Origin: Cladochytrium replicatum
Taxonomy: Eukaryota; Chytridiomycota; Chytridiomycetes; Cladochytriales; Cladochytriaceae
Length of the DNA: 64,000 nucleotides
Reading direction: 5' to 3'
Assembly (NCBI GenBank): GCA_025526935.1
Contig: JAHLKD010000030.1
Span: forward strand, 186,001-250,000
Below are positions 34,900 through 46,200 of this stretch, piece after piece (within the stretch, counting starts at the first letter, position 1; the number at the start of each line of letters is the position of its first letter). The position numbers and the translations under genes were made by a program. The notes under the pieces were generated by a model, which had not been told where the DNA came from, did no database searches, and worked only from the letters and a program-made list of their open reading frames with translations.

Positions 34900-36343
34900 A
34901 TTTCTTTGCTGACCCTAGTTGTTGATCAGTGCCTTCTCTTCTGAAACATGTGTCTCATGCTCGGCACTGTGCTAACTTTCGTACTTCAGCTAATGGTTTA
35001 GGTTTTGATCCTCAGTCTTTAGCCAAATATGCTGATCAGTATGCTAGTGTCTACAATGCTCAGGCTGCTGACCCAGTTTCACCTTCAATTGTTTCTGTGT
35101 GATTTTCAGCTGCCATTGGATGTTGAAGCTTTTGTTCTAGCTATTAGGGACTGCCCTTTGGAGTCTGCCCCAGGTCATGATCGCCTGACTGCAGAACTTT
35201 ATCGCCCAATTTCTTTGCCCAAGGTCATGGTTTTTCTTTTGCTCCTTTGAAGTCTGTGATTCTCACAAGAATTCCTATTCCTGCTAATTCGCCTTTGCTT
35301 CTTCATGGTCAAACTCTGCCTGTCAAGCCTTCATTTCGTTATCTGGGTTGCTTTTTTGGAGATACTGGATTTGATGTTTCACTGACTATTTCCCATCGAC
35401 TTGCCAAAGCGCGCACAGCTTCTTTTGCTTTGCTATCTTTTTCAAGGATGTTTGGTTCTCATTCTCTGGTTGTGGTTCGTCATTTGTTTTTGTCTTTTAT
35501 TCGACCTACGCTTGAATTTGGTTTATATTTTATTCTTCCCTCTGTTGCTGTTTGCAAACCAGTTCGGACTTTTATTCACCAAAGTTTGTGTCGATTTCTT
35601 CGCCTTTCATTTTCCACTTCAATTGCTGGGGTTTTGCTGTTTTTTAAGTTTCCTGACCTTCAGTTTCGGCTTTAATATCTGCAGTTTCAGATGTTTCAAC
35701 GTTGGCTGGATGATGATGCCCCTGATATGGTTCACTCTATGTTGTCATTCTTTCTTCACCAGGGAAAGCACTTTCGTTGCTCTCCTGTCCCTTTCAACAA
35801 TCACTTCCTCTTCCCGGCTGCAAATGTTGTAGTTCCCAAACCTTCTGATGTTATCGCAAATCACTTTCACCAAATAGCCTCATCTGCCTATAGTTCTATA
35901 GCTGCTAGCTTTGCTCCCCTTGCATCTGCACACCCTCACGCGCTAGCAATTGCTCCTCCATGCTTCCCTATTTCGTCAATCTTGAGCCTTCTGCAGTATC
36001 GTCTTGGACGTTTGTTTTATCACCCCCGCAAGCAGTGTTGTCGCTGCCGCACTGCAAAACTCTCTAGATCTCATGTTTCAGAATGTTTGCGTCTTGACCT
36101 ATTGTTGCCTCCTGTTCCTGTTCCTGTTTTACAACTTCCGCTTGACGTTGCAATTGATAGCCTTTGTCCACTTCACATTGTCAACCCAGCGAATCTTGCA
36201 CCGTGGTATCTAGTTTTTCGTTGTCTCCATAAGATTTGGCTTCACTGTATGGGTCTGCCATTAGAAGTTTCTCCTCCAGACTCCCTCTTTGGCCCTGCAT
36301 TTGTGGATCTTTAACTTTTTCTTTTTTCATTATTTATTACTCA
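34900..36343 (+). mobile_element. LINE A, decayed non-LTR retrotransposon, 5' and central part
   Basis: The frame carries the reverse transcriptase entry motif SAPGHDRLTAELYRP, then after an internal deletion the late motif KPSFRYLGCFFGDTGFDVSL with ISHRLAKARTASFALLSF, and a C-terminal region ending LFGPAFVDL before a stop at 36,314. The FADD catalytic motif is missing, so it is dead. The 3' tail resumes at 42,656 on the far side of the hAT insertion, to a poly-A at 42,853-42,864. Confidence 0.7.
36336..36343. repeat. Target site duplication, hAT copy 1 (left)
   Basis: ATTACTCA directly precedes the element end TAAGGATCGGCGGG. The same 8 bp follow the other end at 42,656-42,663. Eight bp is the hallmark of hAT insertion. 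Confidence 0.93.
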
Positions 36344-36550
36344 TAAGGATCGGCGGGTTTTAGGGTCTTTCGGGTCGGGTCCGGGTCCATTGACCAAATG
36401 TACCCGACCCGAGTGCCGGGTTTTCATGGAAAATTTTCGGGTCGGATCCGGGTCGGGTATCGGGTCCAGTAGGAAAACCCTTCTCAGGTCAAAGTCAGAC
36501 CCGAGTAAAACCCGATGTGATAATGAAGCTAAAACGAAGCTATTGTTCTT

Positions 36551-37140
36551 TCTGTCCACGCGGACACTTTCCAAGAAGACGCAATATAAGTTTTGTATGT
36601 ATCAAACAATTTTGCATCACAACAGACATCGAGGCATGTATTTTCTGTCCACCCGGACACTTTCTCAACTCATTGACGTACTTCAGTTATCTCTACCCAA
36701 TACAACTAACCTCTCTATCAATGTTACTAGCAATAAGATTCTGTCCACCCGGACACTTTCTTAACTCATTGACGGTACTTGAGTGATCTCTATCAAGTAC
36801 AACTAACCTCTCTATCAATGTTACTAGCAATAAGATTCTGTCCACCCGGACACTTTCTTAACTCATTGACGGTACTTGAGTGATCTCTATCAAGTACAAA
36901 CTAACATCTCTATCAATGTTACTAGCAATAAGATTCTGTCCACCTGGACACTTCTCAACTCATTGACGTACTTCAGTTATCTCTACCCAATACAGCTAAC
37001 CTCTCTATCAATGTTACTAGCAATAGGATTCTGTCCACCCGGACACTTTCTCAACTCATTGACGTACTTCAGTTATCTCTACCCAGTACAACTAACCTCT
37101 ATCAATGTTACTAGCAATACGATTCTGTCCACCCGGACAC
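36551..37140 (+). repeat. Subterminal ~97-bp tandem array, left side of copy 1
   Basis: Seven units start with TCTGTCC near 36,551, 36,644, 36,740, 36,837, 36,935, 37,030 and 37,124 (93-98 bp apart). Each holds TGTCCACCCGGACA, a dyad with a 4-base centre, then TTTCTCAACTCATTGACG and TCAATGTTACTAGCAATA. A diverged half unit (TCTGTGCACCTGGACA) lies near 37,209. The dyad is a good candidate binding site for the transposase. Confidence 0.88.
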
Positions 37141-37264
37141 TTTCCAAGAAGTCACAACGGAAGTTCTGTAACAAACAATTTCTACCACGACAGACCTCGA
37201 GAGCTGTGCTTTCTGTGCACCTGGACATTAGAGTCAGTAACGTTCCAGCCACACCACAGCAAAA

Positions 37265-39696
37265 ATGGACGCCGCCTTTGTTAAACCAAAGCGTAAGGCA
37301 GCGTGCGACGCAAGCCAAAGACTGGTGGACAGTCATCCGCTTGACACACGGAAGCGAAGTCTGCCAGCCCCCCAAATTTCAGAGGCGTCCAGCGAGGGGA
37401 ACATCATGCAGGACAAACGCAGACGTGTATCAGGACACGGTGGCAACAACAGCGCTCGAGAGCCAAGCTCCACATCTTCTTCCAATGACTCCAGCGAGTT
37501 GGGCCCGGCTTCTCAGCATGCACCAGAGCTTCCTGCCGACGTTAGTTTTGCTGACTCTTCAGTGCGACAGGAGCCTGCAGCTGGATCAGTTCAACCATCA
37601 ATGCTTTCATCAGACGGAGATGTTGATAGCATGTCGGACTGTAGAGGTAGTCGAGGTGGCATAGCGAAGGATTACTATAAGGTTGATAATGGTCTGAGAA
37701 CATGTTTGGTTGCGAAATGCAAGTGGAGCCAGAAGGTCGATAAGACGGGATCAACAAAAAACTTCCTCCGGCATCTGAAAAACCACCATGGAAGTATTGC
37801 CAGGTCGCTTGGACTGTTGGACATCGTCCCCAAGGGACAACAGACATTGAATTTCGGCTCGCAGGAGAAGGAGCAAAACTTTGTGTTCAATCCAGACGTA
37901 GCGTGGCGGTCGATTTTGGACTGGATTGCTGCAGACAATCAGGCTTTTACTGTTGTGGAGAACGAGTTCTTTGTCAGCATGCTGAAGACTTTTCAGCCAA
38001 ACTATACACCAAAGACGGCAAAAGCAGTGAAGCAAAAGGAGATGGATCTTTACGATAGGCAGAAGGAGCTCATTAAAGGTCTGATTGTTGGTTCGCCTTC
38101 AAAAGTATCAATAACAGCTGACTGTTGGACATCGAAGAACCAGATTTCTTTTCTTGGAATTACTGCCCACTTCATCACGAAAGAATGGGAGCCGCAGGAC
38201 TTCCTGCAGCAGATGATTCCGATGGTTGGAAAGCATGAAGGCGTCGCCATGGCTAGTCAGCTTGTCAAGTGTCTGGATGAATTTGGCATGCTATCGGGTG
38301 AACGCTTATTGTGCATTACAACCGACAATGGTTCAAACAACTTTACCATGAGTGCTAAGCTGGAGACGCTCTTGGAAGATAGGGATATTGCGTGGTCTGC
38401 AGAAACTCAACACATGCGGTGTATGGCACACATTATCAATCTTGCAGCAAAGGATTTTATCGATACATTCGCGCCCGCAGGGGACACAGTCGCAAATGAC
38501 GATAACTCCGGCGTTAAAGTCATAAACCTTCGTCGACGGCTAGTCAGAGGAATCCGGTCTTCCCCAAAATGACGAAGCTCATTTATTGATTCGTGCCGAT
38601 TTGTGAAACTGGTTCCTCTATTACCAATTATCGATGTGACAACTCGCTGGAATAGCACGTTCTATGGTCAAACGAGCCTTACAGCTACGAGAGGCAATGG
38701 ACAAAATATGCTGGATTGAAGATTCTTTGAAAGATTGGTCAATAAATCCAAAGCAATGGGAGGTCCTACAGAAGATCCGGGATGGTTTGAGTGTTTTCGA
38801 AGTTATATCAAAGGCAATCGAGGGGTCTAGATATCCAACACTTCCGCTTGTTATTCCATTTTACAACGATCTTATCGATCAACTGGAGAACCTAGAGGAG
38901 GCAGAATCGGATGAAACTTTCACCAAAGCATTCGAAATGCACTAGATAAGCTGAGAATATATTACTCAATCGCTAAGAGCCCGTGTTTAGCAGTTGCTAC
39001 GGTACTCGATCCTCGTTTTAAGGATCAATATTATCGATTTTCAAAGGCTTGGGAGAAAGATGTAGGAAGGGATCAGGTCACCCTAGTGCGGAAAGTCTGG
39101 GAGGAGTCGTATAAGTCACGGAAAATCAAGAACAGTGGTGCCGATGTTTTTGGAAACACGCCAGAACGTCGACACGATTCGAGCGGAGCTTCTGGTGATA
39201 GACAGAAAAAAACGGACGCTGAACGCTTGAGAGCCATTAGATCTGTTTTCATCTGGCAAGAAGAGATTCCTGAGGAAAAAGATGAGCTGGATCGCTATCT
39301 TGGCGATCAGGTACTCCGCGGTATTGATTCTGATGGGAAGCCAATCAATATATGGACTGGTGGAAGACCGTTGGAAGTGTGAACTTTCCAGCCCTAAGCC
39401 AGATGGCAATGGACTATTTAGGAATACCAGCAACAAGCACTCCAGTCGAACGAAAGTATTCAGCCAGCGTTGATTTGGTACCTGCAACTCGCAACCGCCT
39501 TGCTCCAAGAACAATAAATGTGTTGATGTGCCGTCATGACTGGTTGCATCAATTGAGTGCTGAAGAACCGTTCAAAAATGATTCCCTAGATTCAAAAAGT
39601 GATGTTAGTGAGGATTTTGCAAAGGTGCATAATTTTGGCGAGGATTTTGATGTGGTATTAGAGTTGGAAGCAACTGATGATAACCCACTCTTTTAA
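37265..39696 (+). pseudogene. hAT transposase, copy 1, inactivated
   Basis: Nearly identical to the intact copy on the minus strand at 55,392-52,957, but broken. Aligned by eye with it, there is a CGA to TGA nonsense change at 38,570 (a CpG transition), a 2-base deletion near 38,665, a 1-base deletion near 38,933 and a 1-base deletion near 39,351. The N-terminal 435 residues, with the BED finger and the first two catalytic Asp motifs (ITADCWTS, ITTDNGSNN), are still open; the C-terminal dimerisation region (GIPATSTPVERKYSA) survives out of frame with it. Confidence 0.92.
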
Positions 39697-39734
39697 ATAT
39701 AAATATAAATTGTTGTTTAGACTGTTCATCTGTT

Positions 39735-40560
39735 GAAGTACCGTCCAGGAGTTGAGAAAGCGACCGCCTGGACAGAATGCTATTGCGAGTAGTATTTGTA
39801 GAGAGGTTGGTTGTACTTGATCGAGATCAGTGAAGTATCAGTGAAGTACCGTCAATGAGTTGAGAAAGTGTCCGGGTGGACAGAATCCTATTGCTAGTAA
39901 CATTGATAGAGAGGTTAGTTGAAGAGATCACTGAAGTACCGCCGTCAATGAGTTGAGAAAGTGTCCGGGTGGACAGAATCGTATTGCTAGTAACATTGAT
40001 AGAGAGGTTAGTTGTATTGGGTAGAGATCACTGAAGTACCGTCAATGAGTTGAGAAAGTGTCTGGGTGGACAGAATCCTATTGCTAGTGGTATTTGTAGA
40101 GAGGTTAGCTGTACCTGATAGAGATTACTGAAGTACCGTCAATGAGTTGAGAAAGTGTCCGGGTGGACAGAATCCTATTGCTAGTAACATTGATAGAGAG
40201 GTTAGCTGTACTTGATAGAGATCACTGAAGTACCGTCAATGAGTTGAGAAAGTGTCCAGGGGGACAGAATCCTATTCTACCCAGACAGACACAGTGACAC
40301 TCAGTCTCCCAGATTTCTGTCCACCCGGACACTTTCTCAACTCATTGACGGTACTTTAGTAATTTCTATCAGGTACAGCTAATCTCTCTATCAATGTTAC
40401 TAGCAATAAGATTCTGTCCACCCGGACACTTTCTCAACTCATTGACGGTACTTCAGTGATCTCTATCAAGTACAGCTAACCTCTCTATCAATTCTACTAG
40501 CAATAAGATTCTGTCCACCCAGACAGAATCCTCTCTATCAATGTTACTAGCCAGTTTCTT
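39735..40560. repeat. Internal inverted array separating the two gene modules, copy 1
   Basis: Units run in the opposite orientation to the left array (GAAAGTGTCCGGGTGGACAG near 39,866, 39,960, 40,056, 40,152, 40,250, with a diverged one near 39,765), then flip back near 40,315, 40,415 and 40,515. The array lies between the transposase and the second gene rather than only at the ends. Confidence 0.85.
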
Positions 40561-40692
40561 CCCTAGCTTATTATTATTTTCAGATCGGGTAGAAAACTAT
40601 AGTGTCAGGGAAGTATTATAGCATACATTCATGTAACATTCCAGCTAAGAACAGAAGGCCAGTATCTTCCCACGACAAACAGTACAAACACC

Positions 40693-41666
40693 ATGCCTCG
40701 AACTACAAAGAAGCGAGCGTTAAAACAATCCAGACCATCATCTGAAAGAGAATCAAGTGCAGAACCTGTGACTGCACCTGAAACATCTCTGGCATCGGGT
40801 TCTGAAGTGGAAGAAGCAGAAGTTGGCCTTGATGTCAAATCGACAGCTCCTTCAAAGAAACCGGTGCGACGTGGTACTAAAGGGGATGCTGACTATTTGC
40901 TCATCGACAGACTCTGTCCTGCTTCAGACATACGACTTTGGTATCGAAAATTCAAAGCGAGCGGCCACAGGTACGACTCGGAGGACTTCATCAGCAACTG
41001 TCAAACAAATCGTGATGAATGCGGCCCAAGATTTGTTCTTCAAGGGTTGATCGACCGACTTAACTCTGACAGCAAGCTAGTTCGTCAAGCCCTGAACGAA
41101 ATTCACGATGAATGCAGTGGACGAACGGAGTTCATAACAGCAGCAAACGCCTATCGTATGGAGTGCTTGAAAAGCTCTTCCAGAAGGAAACAACATTTCT
41201 GGACTTTTACAGGCGGCAGGGACACAAGTACGGCACTTACAGAGGAATGCCCGTCACTGCAAAGGTTGACGAGTTCCAAGCGACCATCAAACGAGCAGAT
41301 GAGGACCGTGAAAGGACAAAACAGGTCCTCAAACAGTCAGAACGACTGTTGAACATGACAAAAGATCTTGAAGAGACTGCAATGAACGAGAGAAGGACCC
41401 GCATCGCAGCAGAAGTGCGAGAGAAGGCTCTCATTGATGAATTGGGCAGGGCGGGTGCATTGATTCAGCACGGCGAGCACGAAGAGCTAGCAAGATTCAG
41501 GGAGATCACTGCTGCAATGGAAAGGGAGAAGCAGGCAACTTCCCAGGAGATTTCACAATGGAAATCACGTGTGACCGCCCTGGAGGGAGAGCTTGCTGCT
41601 CTGAAACGACAGGCTGGTCATTCAGAAGCTGCAGCACCTGCGGGCCAACATCAACAGGCGGCCTAA
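40693..41666 (+). CDS. hAT-borne accessory coiled-coil protein, copy 1
   Basis: Two overlapping frames (40,693-41,352 and 41,112-41,666) can be joined by removing a 50-bp intron, 41,163-41,212 (GTGCTT...TTTTACAG), into 307 aa. The product has a basic Ser/Thr-rich start (MPRTTKKRALKQSRPSSERE), a compact middle (ADYLLIDRLCPASDIRLWYR, GPRFVLQGLIDRLNSDSKLV, TAANAYRMERQGHKYGTYRG) and a long coiled coil (DRERTKQVLKQSERLLNMTK to SRVTALEGELAALKRQAG). It is inside the hAT termini and copied in both elements with very few differences. I recognise no family. The intron is inferred from length and acceptor quality; without it, there are two short proteins of 219 and 184 aa. Confidence 0.6.
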
Positions 41667-42355
41667 TAAGCATATTGTCGGCTATCAAGGGGATTGGTAG
41701 AATTCCGAAGGTACATCGAACCAGTTATCCAACGAGTTCCCTTGCATTGCTTAGCCTGCAGCAGCATCGTCGTACGGCTATCCTTTTGGTGAAAGAGGTC
41801 ATCCAGGGTATCTGCTTCCAGATGCATAAGATCAATGAGGTTATTTATGACCTTAAATTGCCGTCTCTTCCACCATCAATCAAGTACGTCAACGTAAACT
41901 ACGAAGTCCTCTCCCGAAATGAGTTTTTACGGCCCATATTTGTTGAATCAGACGACCGCTCAAGCCGAATATCAACTTCAAGTAGCAGTGCTCGGAGCAG
42001 CCTTACTCTTCTTAGGGTGCACATTTTGCTCGGAAACTGGATACGGCACAATAATTCGCTAAGTACGTCTGCCACTATCTATCGCATGTTCAGGGCATTA
42101 GTGGATGCTTATCCTTCTGAGTGGCTAAGGTTCTGGACGGCATACATCAGGCATCTTTCGTCCATAACGCTCCCTGAGGTGGATTGGAAACCTTGGAAGA
42201 CAGGTTTAGCCAAGGATTTCATGCTTTCAAATGACGACATTGATCGGTTCATCAGGACTGGGTTGGCGAAGGACGTAACCAGTGGTGGATGGGACTCTGA
42301 CGATATGAACCAGATACAGAAGCTGATTTGGGCTGTTCCACCTATCAACTTGTGA
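41558..42355 (+). CDS. Third hAT-borne reading frame, copy 1
   Basis: Open for 265 codons and overlapping the end of the coiled-coil gene in another frame. From MHKINEVIYDLKLPSLPPSI onward it reads like a folded protein: YVNVNYEVLSRNEFLRPIFV, LTLLRVHILLGNWIRHNNSL, YRMFRALVDAYPSEWLRFWT, DFMLSNDDIDRFIRTGLAKD. No family is recognised. It may be a further exon of the accessory gene. In copy 2 the matching frame lacks this stop (TGA here, CGA there) and a 2-base difference splits the upstream part. Confidence 0.5.
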   Translation: MEITCDRPGGRACCSETTGWSFRSCSTCGPTSTGGLISILSAIKGIGRIPKVHRTSYPTSSLALLSLQQHRRTAILLVKEVIQGICFQMHKINEVIYDLKLPSLPPSIKYVNVNYEVLSRNEFLRPIFVESDDRSSRISTSSSSARSSLTLLRVHILLGNWIRHNNSLSTSATIYRMFRALVDAYPSEWLRFWTAYIRHLSSITLPEVDWKPWKTGLAKDFMLSNDDIDRFIRTGLAKDVTSGGWDSDDMNQIQKLIWAVPPINL

Positions 42356-42655
42356 TTGCTCAGTGGAGTTTTGTTTCTTTTTACGATAGTGTTTCTAAAA
42401 TACACACTGTCCACACAGACACAAAGTGTTCATGTAAATATCCGTGGTCTAACTCAAAATTCAATCAATCCTCTCCTGGGCAGCAAAAACCCGGCGGGTC
42501 AGGGTCGGGTACGGGTTTCAACCACTTCGGGTCTGGGTATTCCCTTTGTACCCGTCAGTGACCCGGCGGGTCGCCAGACAAACACGACCCGACCCAAAGG
42601 GTTTGGTGCGGGTCACCACTGAAACCCGGACCCGACCCAGACCCGCTGAACCTTA

Positions 42656-42864
42656 ATTACTCACCTGTTTTTGGCACCTTAGCAGTATCTGACGGGTAGC
42701 TACAGGTTTGAGTTTACATTCTCTGGTTTGCTTTGCTGCTTTTCCTTATGCTGCGCGCGCTTCCTTATGTGCTGGTCCATGACCATCTTAGAGCACTTTG
42801 GGTGTTGTTTTTTGTTATGCATTGTATGTGCAAAATAAATAATAATATTGTTAAAAAAAAAAAA
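42656..42864 (+). mobile_element. LINE A 3' end beyond the hAT insertion
   Basis: Starts with the right target duplication (42,656-42,663) and continues as non-coding sequence to AATAAATAATAATATTG and twelve A at 42,853-42,864, a LINE-type poly-A end. Together with 34,900-36,343 it restores a continuous LINE 3' part if the hAT is removed. Confidence 0.65.
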
Positions 42865-43141
42865 TCCCAGTGGGTTTTTGTTGTTGATGCACTTAACCGC
42901 ATTTGGTCAAACTGTCTTGGTTATGACCTAGTTTTGTCTCCAGCTCCTGATTCTATCTTGCCTGCTTTTGTTGATTTGGATATGCCTTAGTGTTTTGAAA
43001 CATTTTACTTTCCTACGGCTCGCACGGCTCCCCATGTGCTGCCAATTTACGTGTATTTTTACACTTGTATTTGGATTTTGCACCAGCAGGTGATATGTAT
43101 TGGTTGGACAATAAATACATGTTATGAAGTTCAAAAAAAAA
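42865..43141 (+). mobile_element. LINE B, 5'-truncated 3' end
   Basis: The first frame reads NRIWSNCLGYDLVLSPAPDS and ends PAFVDLDMP with a stop at 42,990, homologous to the C-terminus of LINE A (KIWLHCMGLPLEVSPPDSLF, PAFVDL). A short 3' untranslated part ends in nine A at 43,133-43,141 after GGACAATAAATACATG. A 280-bp piece starting inside the last exon is what abortive reverse transcription leaves. Confidence 0.7.
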
Positions 43142-43171
43142 CCTGTCTCTCTTTCTCTCTCTGTGTGTCCG

Positions 43172-43203
<32 letters not shown>

Positions 43204-43205
43204 CG
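43142..43205. repeat. Pyrimidine microsatellite (CT)n
   Basis: TCTCTCTTTCTCTCTCTGTG followed by a pure CT run of about 24 bases near 43,173-43,196. It separates the poly-A of LINE B from the first frame of LINE C. Confidence 0.85.
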
Positions 43206-43239
43206 TGCCTCCTCTGTCGAAAATTCCGCTCCACAGCTT

Positions 43240-46200
43240 CCATTCTCTGCTCCTGCACTTCCAATTCACTGGGCTGATGATGTGAATAGGGGGATGAAAA
43301 TGCCAAATCACGTGACTCTGGATCACGTGACCACAGCACCAAAAGACCTCCTGAACATGGATTTGTTCGTGGTCACTCTCGTTCTCATTCCCGATCACAT
43401 CTGCCGGGTGACCGGGTTCTTGCTGCTATGGCTGGTCCCTCGAGTGTTGCATCTCTGGCCGATCTCTGTGTTGTTCTCACTCAGATGCGATCTGTTTGTG
43501 CAGCCTTTGAGCCGTTGGCGATGCTGGATCCTGTGCTTGCACACTTGCCGAGGGACACTCCTGCTGAATTTTTTAGTGTTTGTCCTGATATGGATCTGGT
43601 GGGGCCGCTTTGGGAGGCCGCTGCCTTCGCCTTCACCTCCGGTTGCCTCTGTCTCCCATCCTGATGATGTGGCAGCACCTGTATGCCTTCCCCTGAGCCA
43701 ACTGCATGGTACTCCTCCAATTCGGGATGCTCTTGGGAACTCTGGTCCCCCTGGCCCTCGTCCCCCGTCTAGTTGACCTGCCCCACGTGGACCTCGTGGT
43801 CCACGCACTTATGCTGCTGCTGCTGCCAATACCCATGCCCATGTGCTCGAGAGTCTCCCCACACTTATATCTCTCACAGAAGCTGTCAGGACTGCCCTTG
43901 CTGGTGACCCCACTTTGCATGTCAGCCTTTGTGGTCCTTGGCCTGTTGTCTTCTATCCACCCACCTCTCCGCTGTTGGTCTCCCCTCCTGCTGATCTTCA
44001 GGCTCCTGTGGCTGATTTGACCACTGTGTACATTAAGGATATCATGAGATAATGGCTTGGATTTGTACAGACTATGCTGAGGGCTCTTTTGTGTGACAAG
44101 GTGGTGTGTGGTATCCGCCACATCAGTTTTGTTGGTTGCAACATTGCTTCCTTCATCTGCATTCGCTCTACCACAATTGCTCTCCGTGCGCAATTCTCCA
44201 CCCAGGAAGCTTCCACAGAGGAATCAAACCCTGACTTTCTTTGCCGAGCCTCTACTATGCCTTTGGAGCATTTGGGAGGCTGCAGTCAGGGAAGTTGTCC
44301 ACAAGCGATTTATTCACATATTGTCAGCTCCGTTACTGATCCTGCAATTTTCTGTTTGTCTGTGGTCAGCTCTCCATGGATGCTCAGGAAACCGTGCTGG
44401 ACAGTGCCCACGTGATTGCGTGTCAGCCTCGCTCAACCCATCTTCGTCAATGATTAGTGTTCAAGTCGGTACCTTCAGTTGTCGAAATTTGAGCTTTGGA
44501 GTTCTTGATTCACTGTTTCATTTATGCGCGCAAATCACGTTGTTTTTCTGCTCCTGACTGAAACACACCTTTACCCTTTAGACTCGCTCCCTTCCCCAGA
44601 TTTGCTGTTTGACAGTCGTTTTTCTCCTGGGTCATTGGGTACACGATGGGCTGGTGTGGGAGTATTGATCAATCACAGTCTTTGTAGAGCTGTGGCACCT
44701 CTCTATGGTTTACATTTCATGGGCTTTTGGTTGGAGGGTATTATTTGCCTCCGTGTGGTATTGCTCAGGACACCTTCCTTGAAGAGTTTATTGCTTCGCT
44801 CCCTCAACATGTCCCGTCGTGTCCATGCCCTGTTCTTTTGTTGGGCAATTTCAATGCCCGTTTTTTTTAGCTACTGATGATCATTCTTCAAATTGTAGGG
44901 GTAGGTTGTTTGAGCAGTTTATTTCTGCTGCTAGTTTCTCTCTAGTTAAACACCCTTCCGGTCATAACCCCACATTTTCTACTCGCAATGGTGACTCCAT
45001 TATCGATTTGTTGTTTGTCAATCCTCTGGTTCAATGTGATCTATTTCTTACATAGTTCATAGTCGTCTTGCCGACGGCGAGTTTATGCCTTGGGCTTCTG
45101 ACCATTTCCGGTTACAGCTGTTTTTTCTTTTGCTCCTCCCAATGCCGGCGCTCCCTCTGCTCCTCCCCCCCCCCCCCCCCCCCCCCCCCCAAGTGTTGGG
45201 CTGCTCATCTGTTGTGTGAACCTGCTGTCTTTCAAGCAATGGAGGATGTGGGACATTTCTTTTTTGATCCTACCCCTGCTGATGTCAATGCTGCGCTCAG
45301 CCTAATTTTAGAAGCTCCCGCCCTTGCCCAAATGTCTGTGGATGTTGCACAGGGATGTATTGATTCTGCATTAGATATTATTTTGTCCTTTGTTACTTCG
45401 TGCGCTGCTAGTTTAGTTCGTCATCGCCCTGGCCTTGCGACGGAGCTCCTTACTTGCTCATAAGCACTTTTTAGCTGTTCTTCCTGTGATGATCCTGACC
45501 CTGTTTTAGTTGAGTATTGTCGATTGGAGCATGACCGGCTATTGTGTGAGCGTGTCAAAGCTTTTCGTACTTGGTCTCTTTCTCAGCGAGCTCGAGAGGC
45601 TTCTCGAGACAATATGTTTAGTTCTTCTCCTAGTTCTTTAATTGAGGTTAGCAAAGTTCTTTCCACCGCGCGTAGGTGTCATCAACAGCGTTCAGCTGCA
45701 AGTAGTTTATTGTCTGATCCTACCTCTTTATCTCTTTTATTGCAATCACTTTGCTTCTGTTTACCAGACTTGCACAATCCTCCGCCACTGCAGAATACGT
45801 TTGTCTAGACTCAGTTTGCACAATCCTCCGCCACTGCAGAACATGTTTTTCTACATGCGCTGAATGATTCTTTGTCAGTTAGTGTTAGTGACTTTGTTTG
45901 TGCTATTCGTTCTTCCCCAAACAACTCTGCTCGTGGCCCAGACCTTATTCCAGCTGAGCTGTTTAAGCTGTTAGATTCTGACGTTGCTATTCTTTTTGTT
46001 CAACTTTCAAACACTATTTTCCATTCAGGTTTGTCGCCCTCTGCCTGGAATGCTGGCTTATTGTTACCTGTTTGGAAGAATAAGGGTTCCATTGTCAGTA
46101 CCACCCTATCACTTTAACCAACGTTGATAGAAAATCTTTGAGCGTACCCTGCTTCCTATGCTTGTAGCTTATGTTGGTAAAGCTGGTTTCCAGGCTAATC

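Larger units (their letters stand above)
36344..42655 (+). mobile_element. hAT DNA transposon, copy 1 (6,312 bp)
   Basis: Ends are TAAGGATCGGCGGGTTTTAG on the left and, reverse complemented, TAAGGTTCAGCGGGTCTGGG on the right, an imperfect ~15-bp terminal inverted repeat TAAGGWTCRGCGGGT. Both ends are crowded with CGGGT/ACCCG words. Order inside: ~97-bp repeat array, transposase (now broken), a second array in inverted orientation with a smaller re-inverted part, a coiled-coil gene, a third frame. Perfect 8-bp duplications flank it. Copy 2 (50,390-56,221, opposite strand) is 480 bp shorter, mostly from fewer repeat units. Confidence 0.93.

Noticed and set aside
36350-36530. CGGGT-rich stretches looking like telomeric repeats
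   Set aside because: Spacing is irregular and the same sequence recurs at both ends of both hAT copies, so it is subterminal transposon DNA.
36551-40560. Regularly spaced repeats resembling a CRISPR array
   Set aside because: Units are ~97 bp and nearly identical throughout, with no unique spacers. They lie inside hAT ends in a eukaryotic genome.
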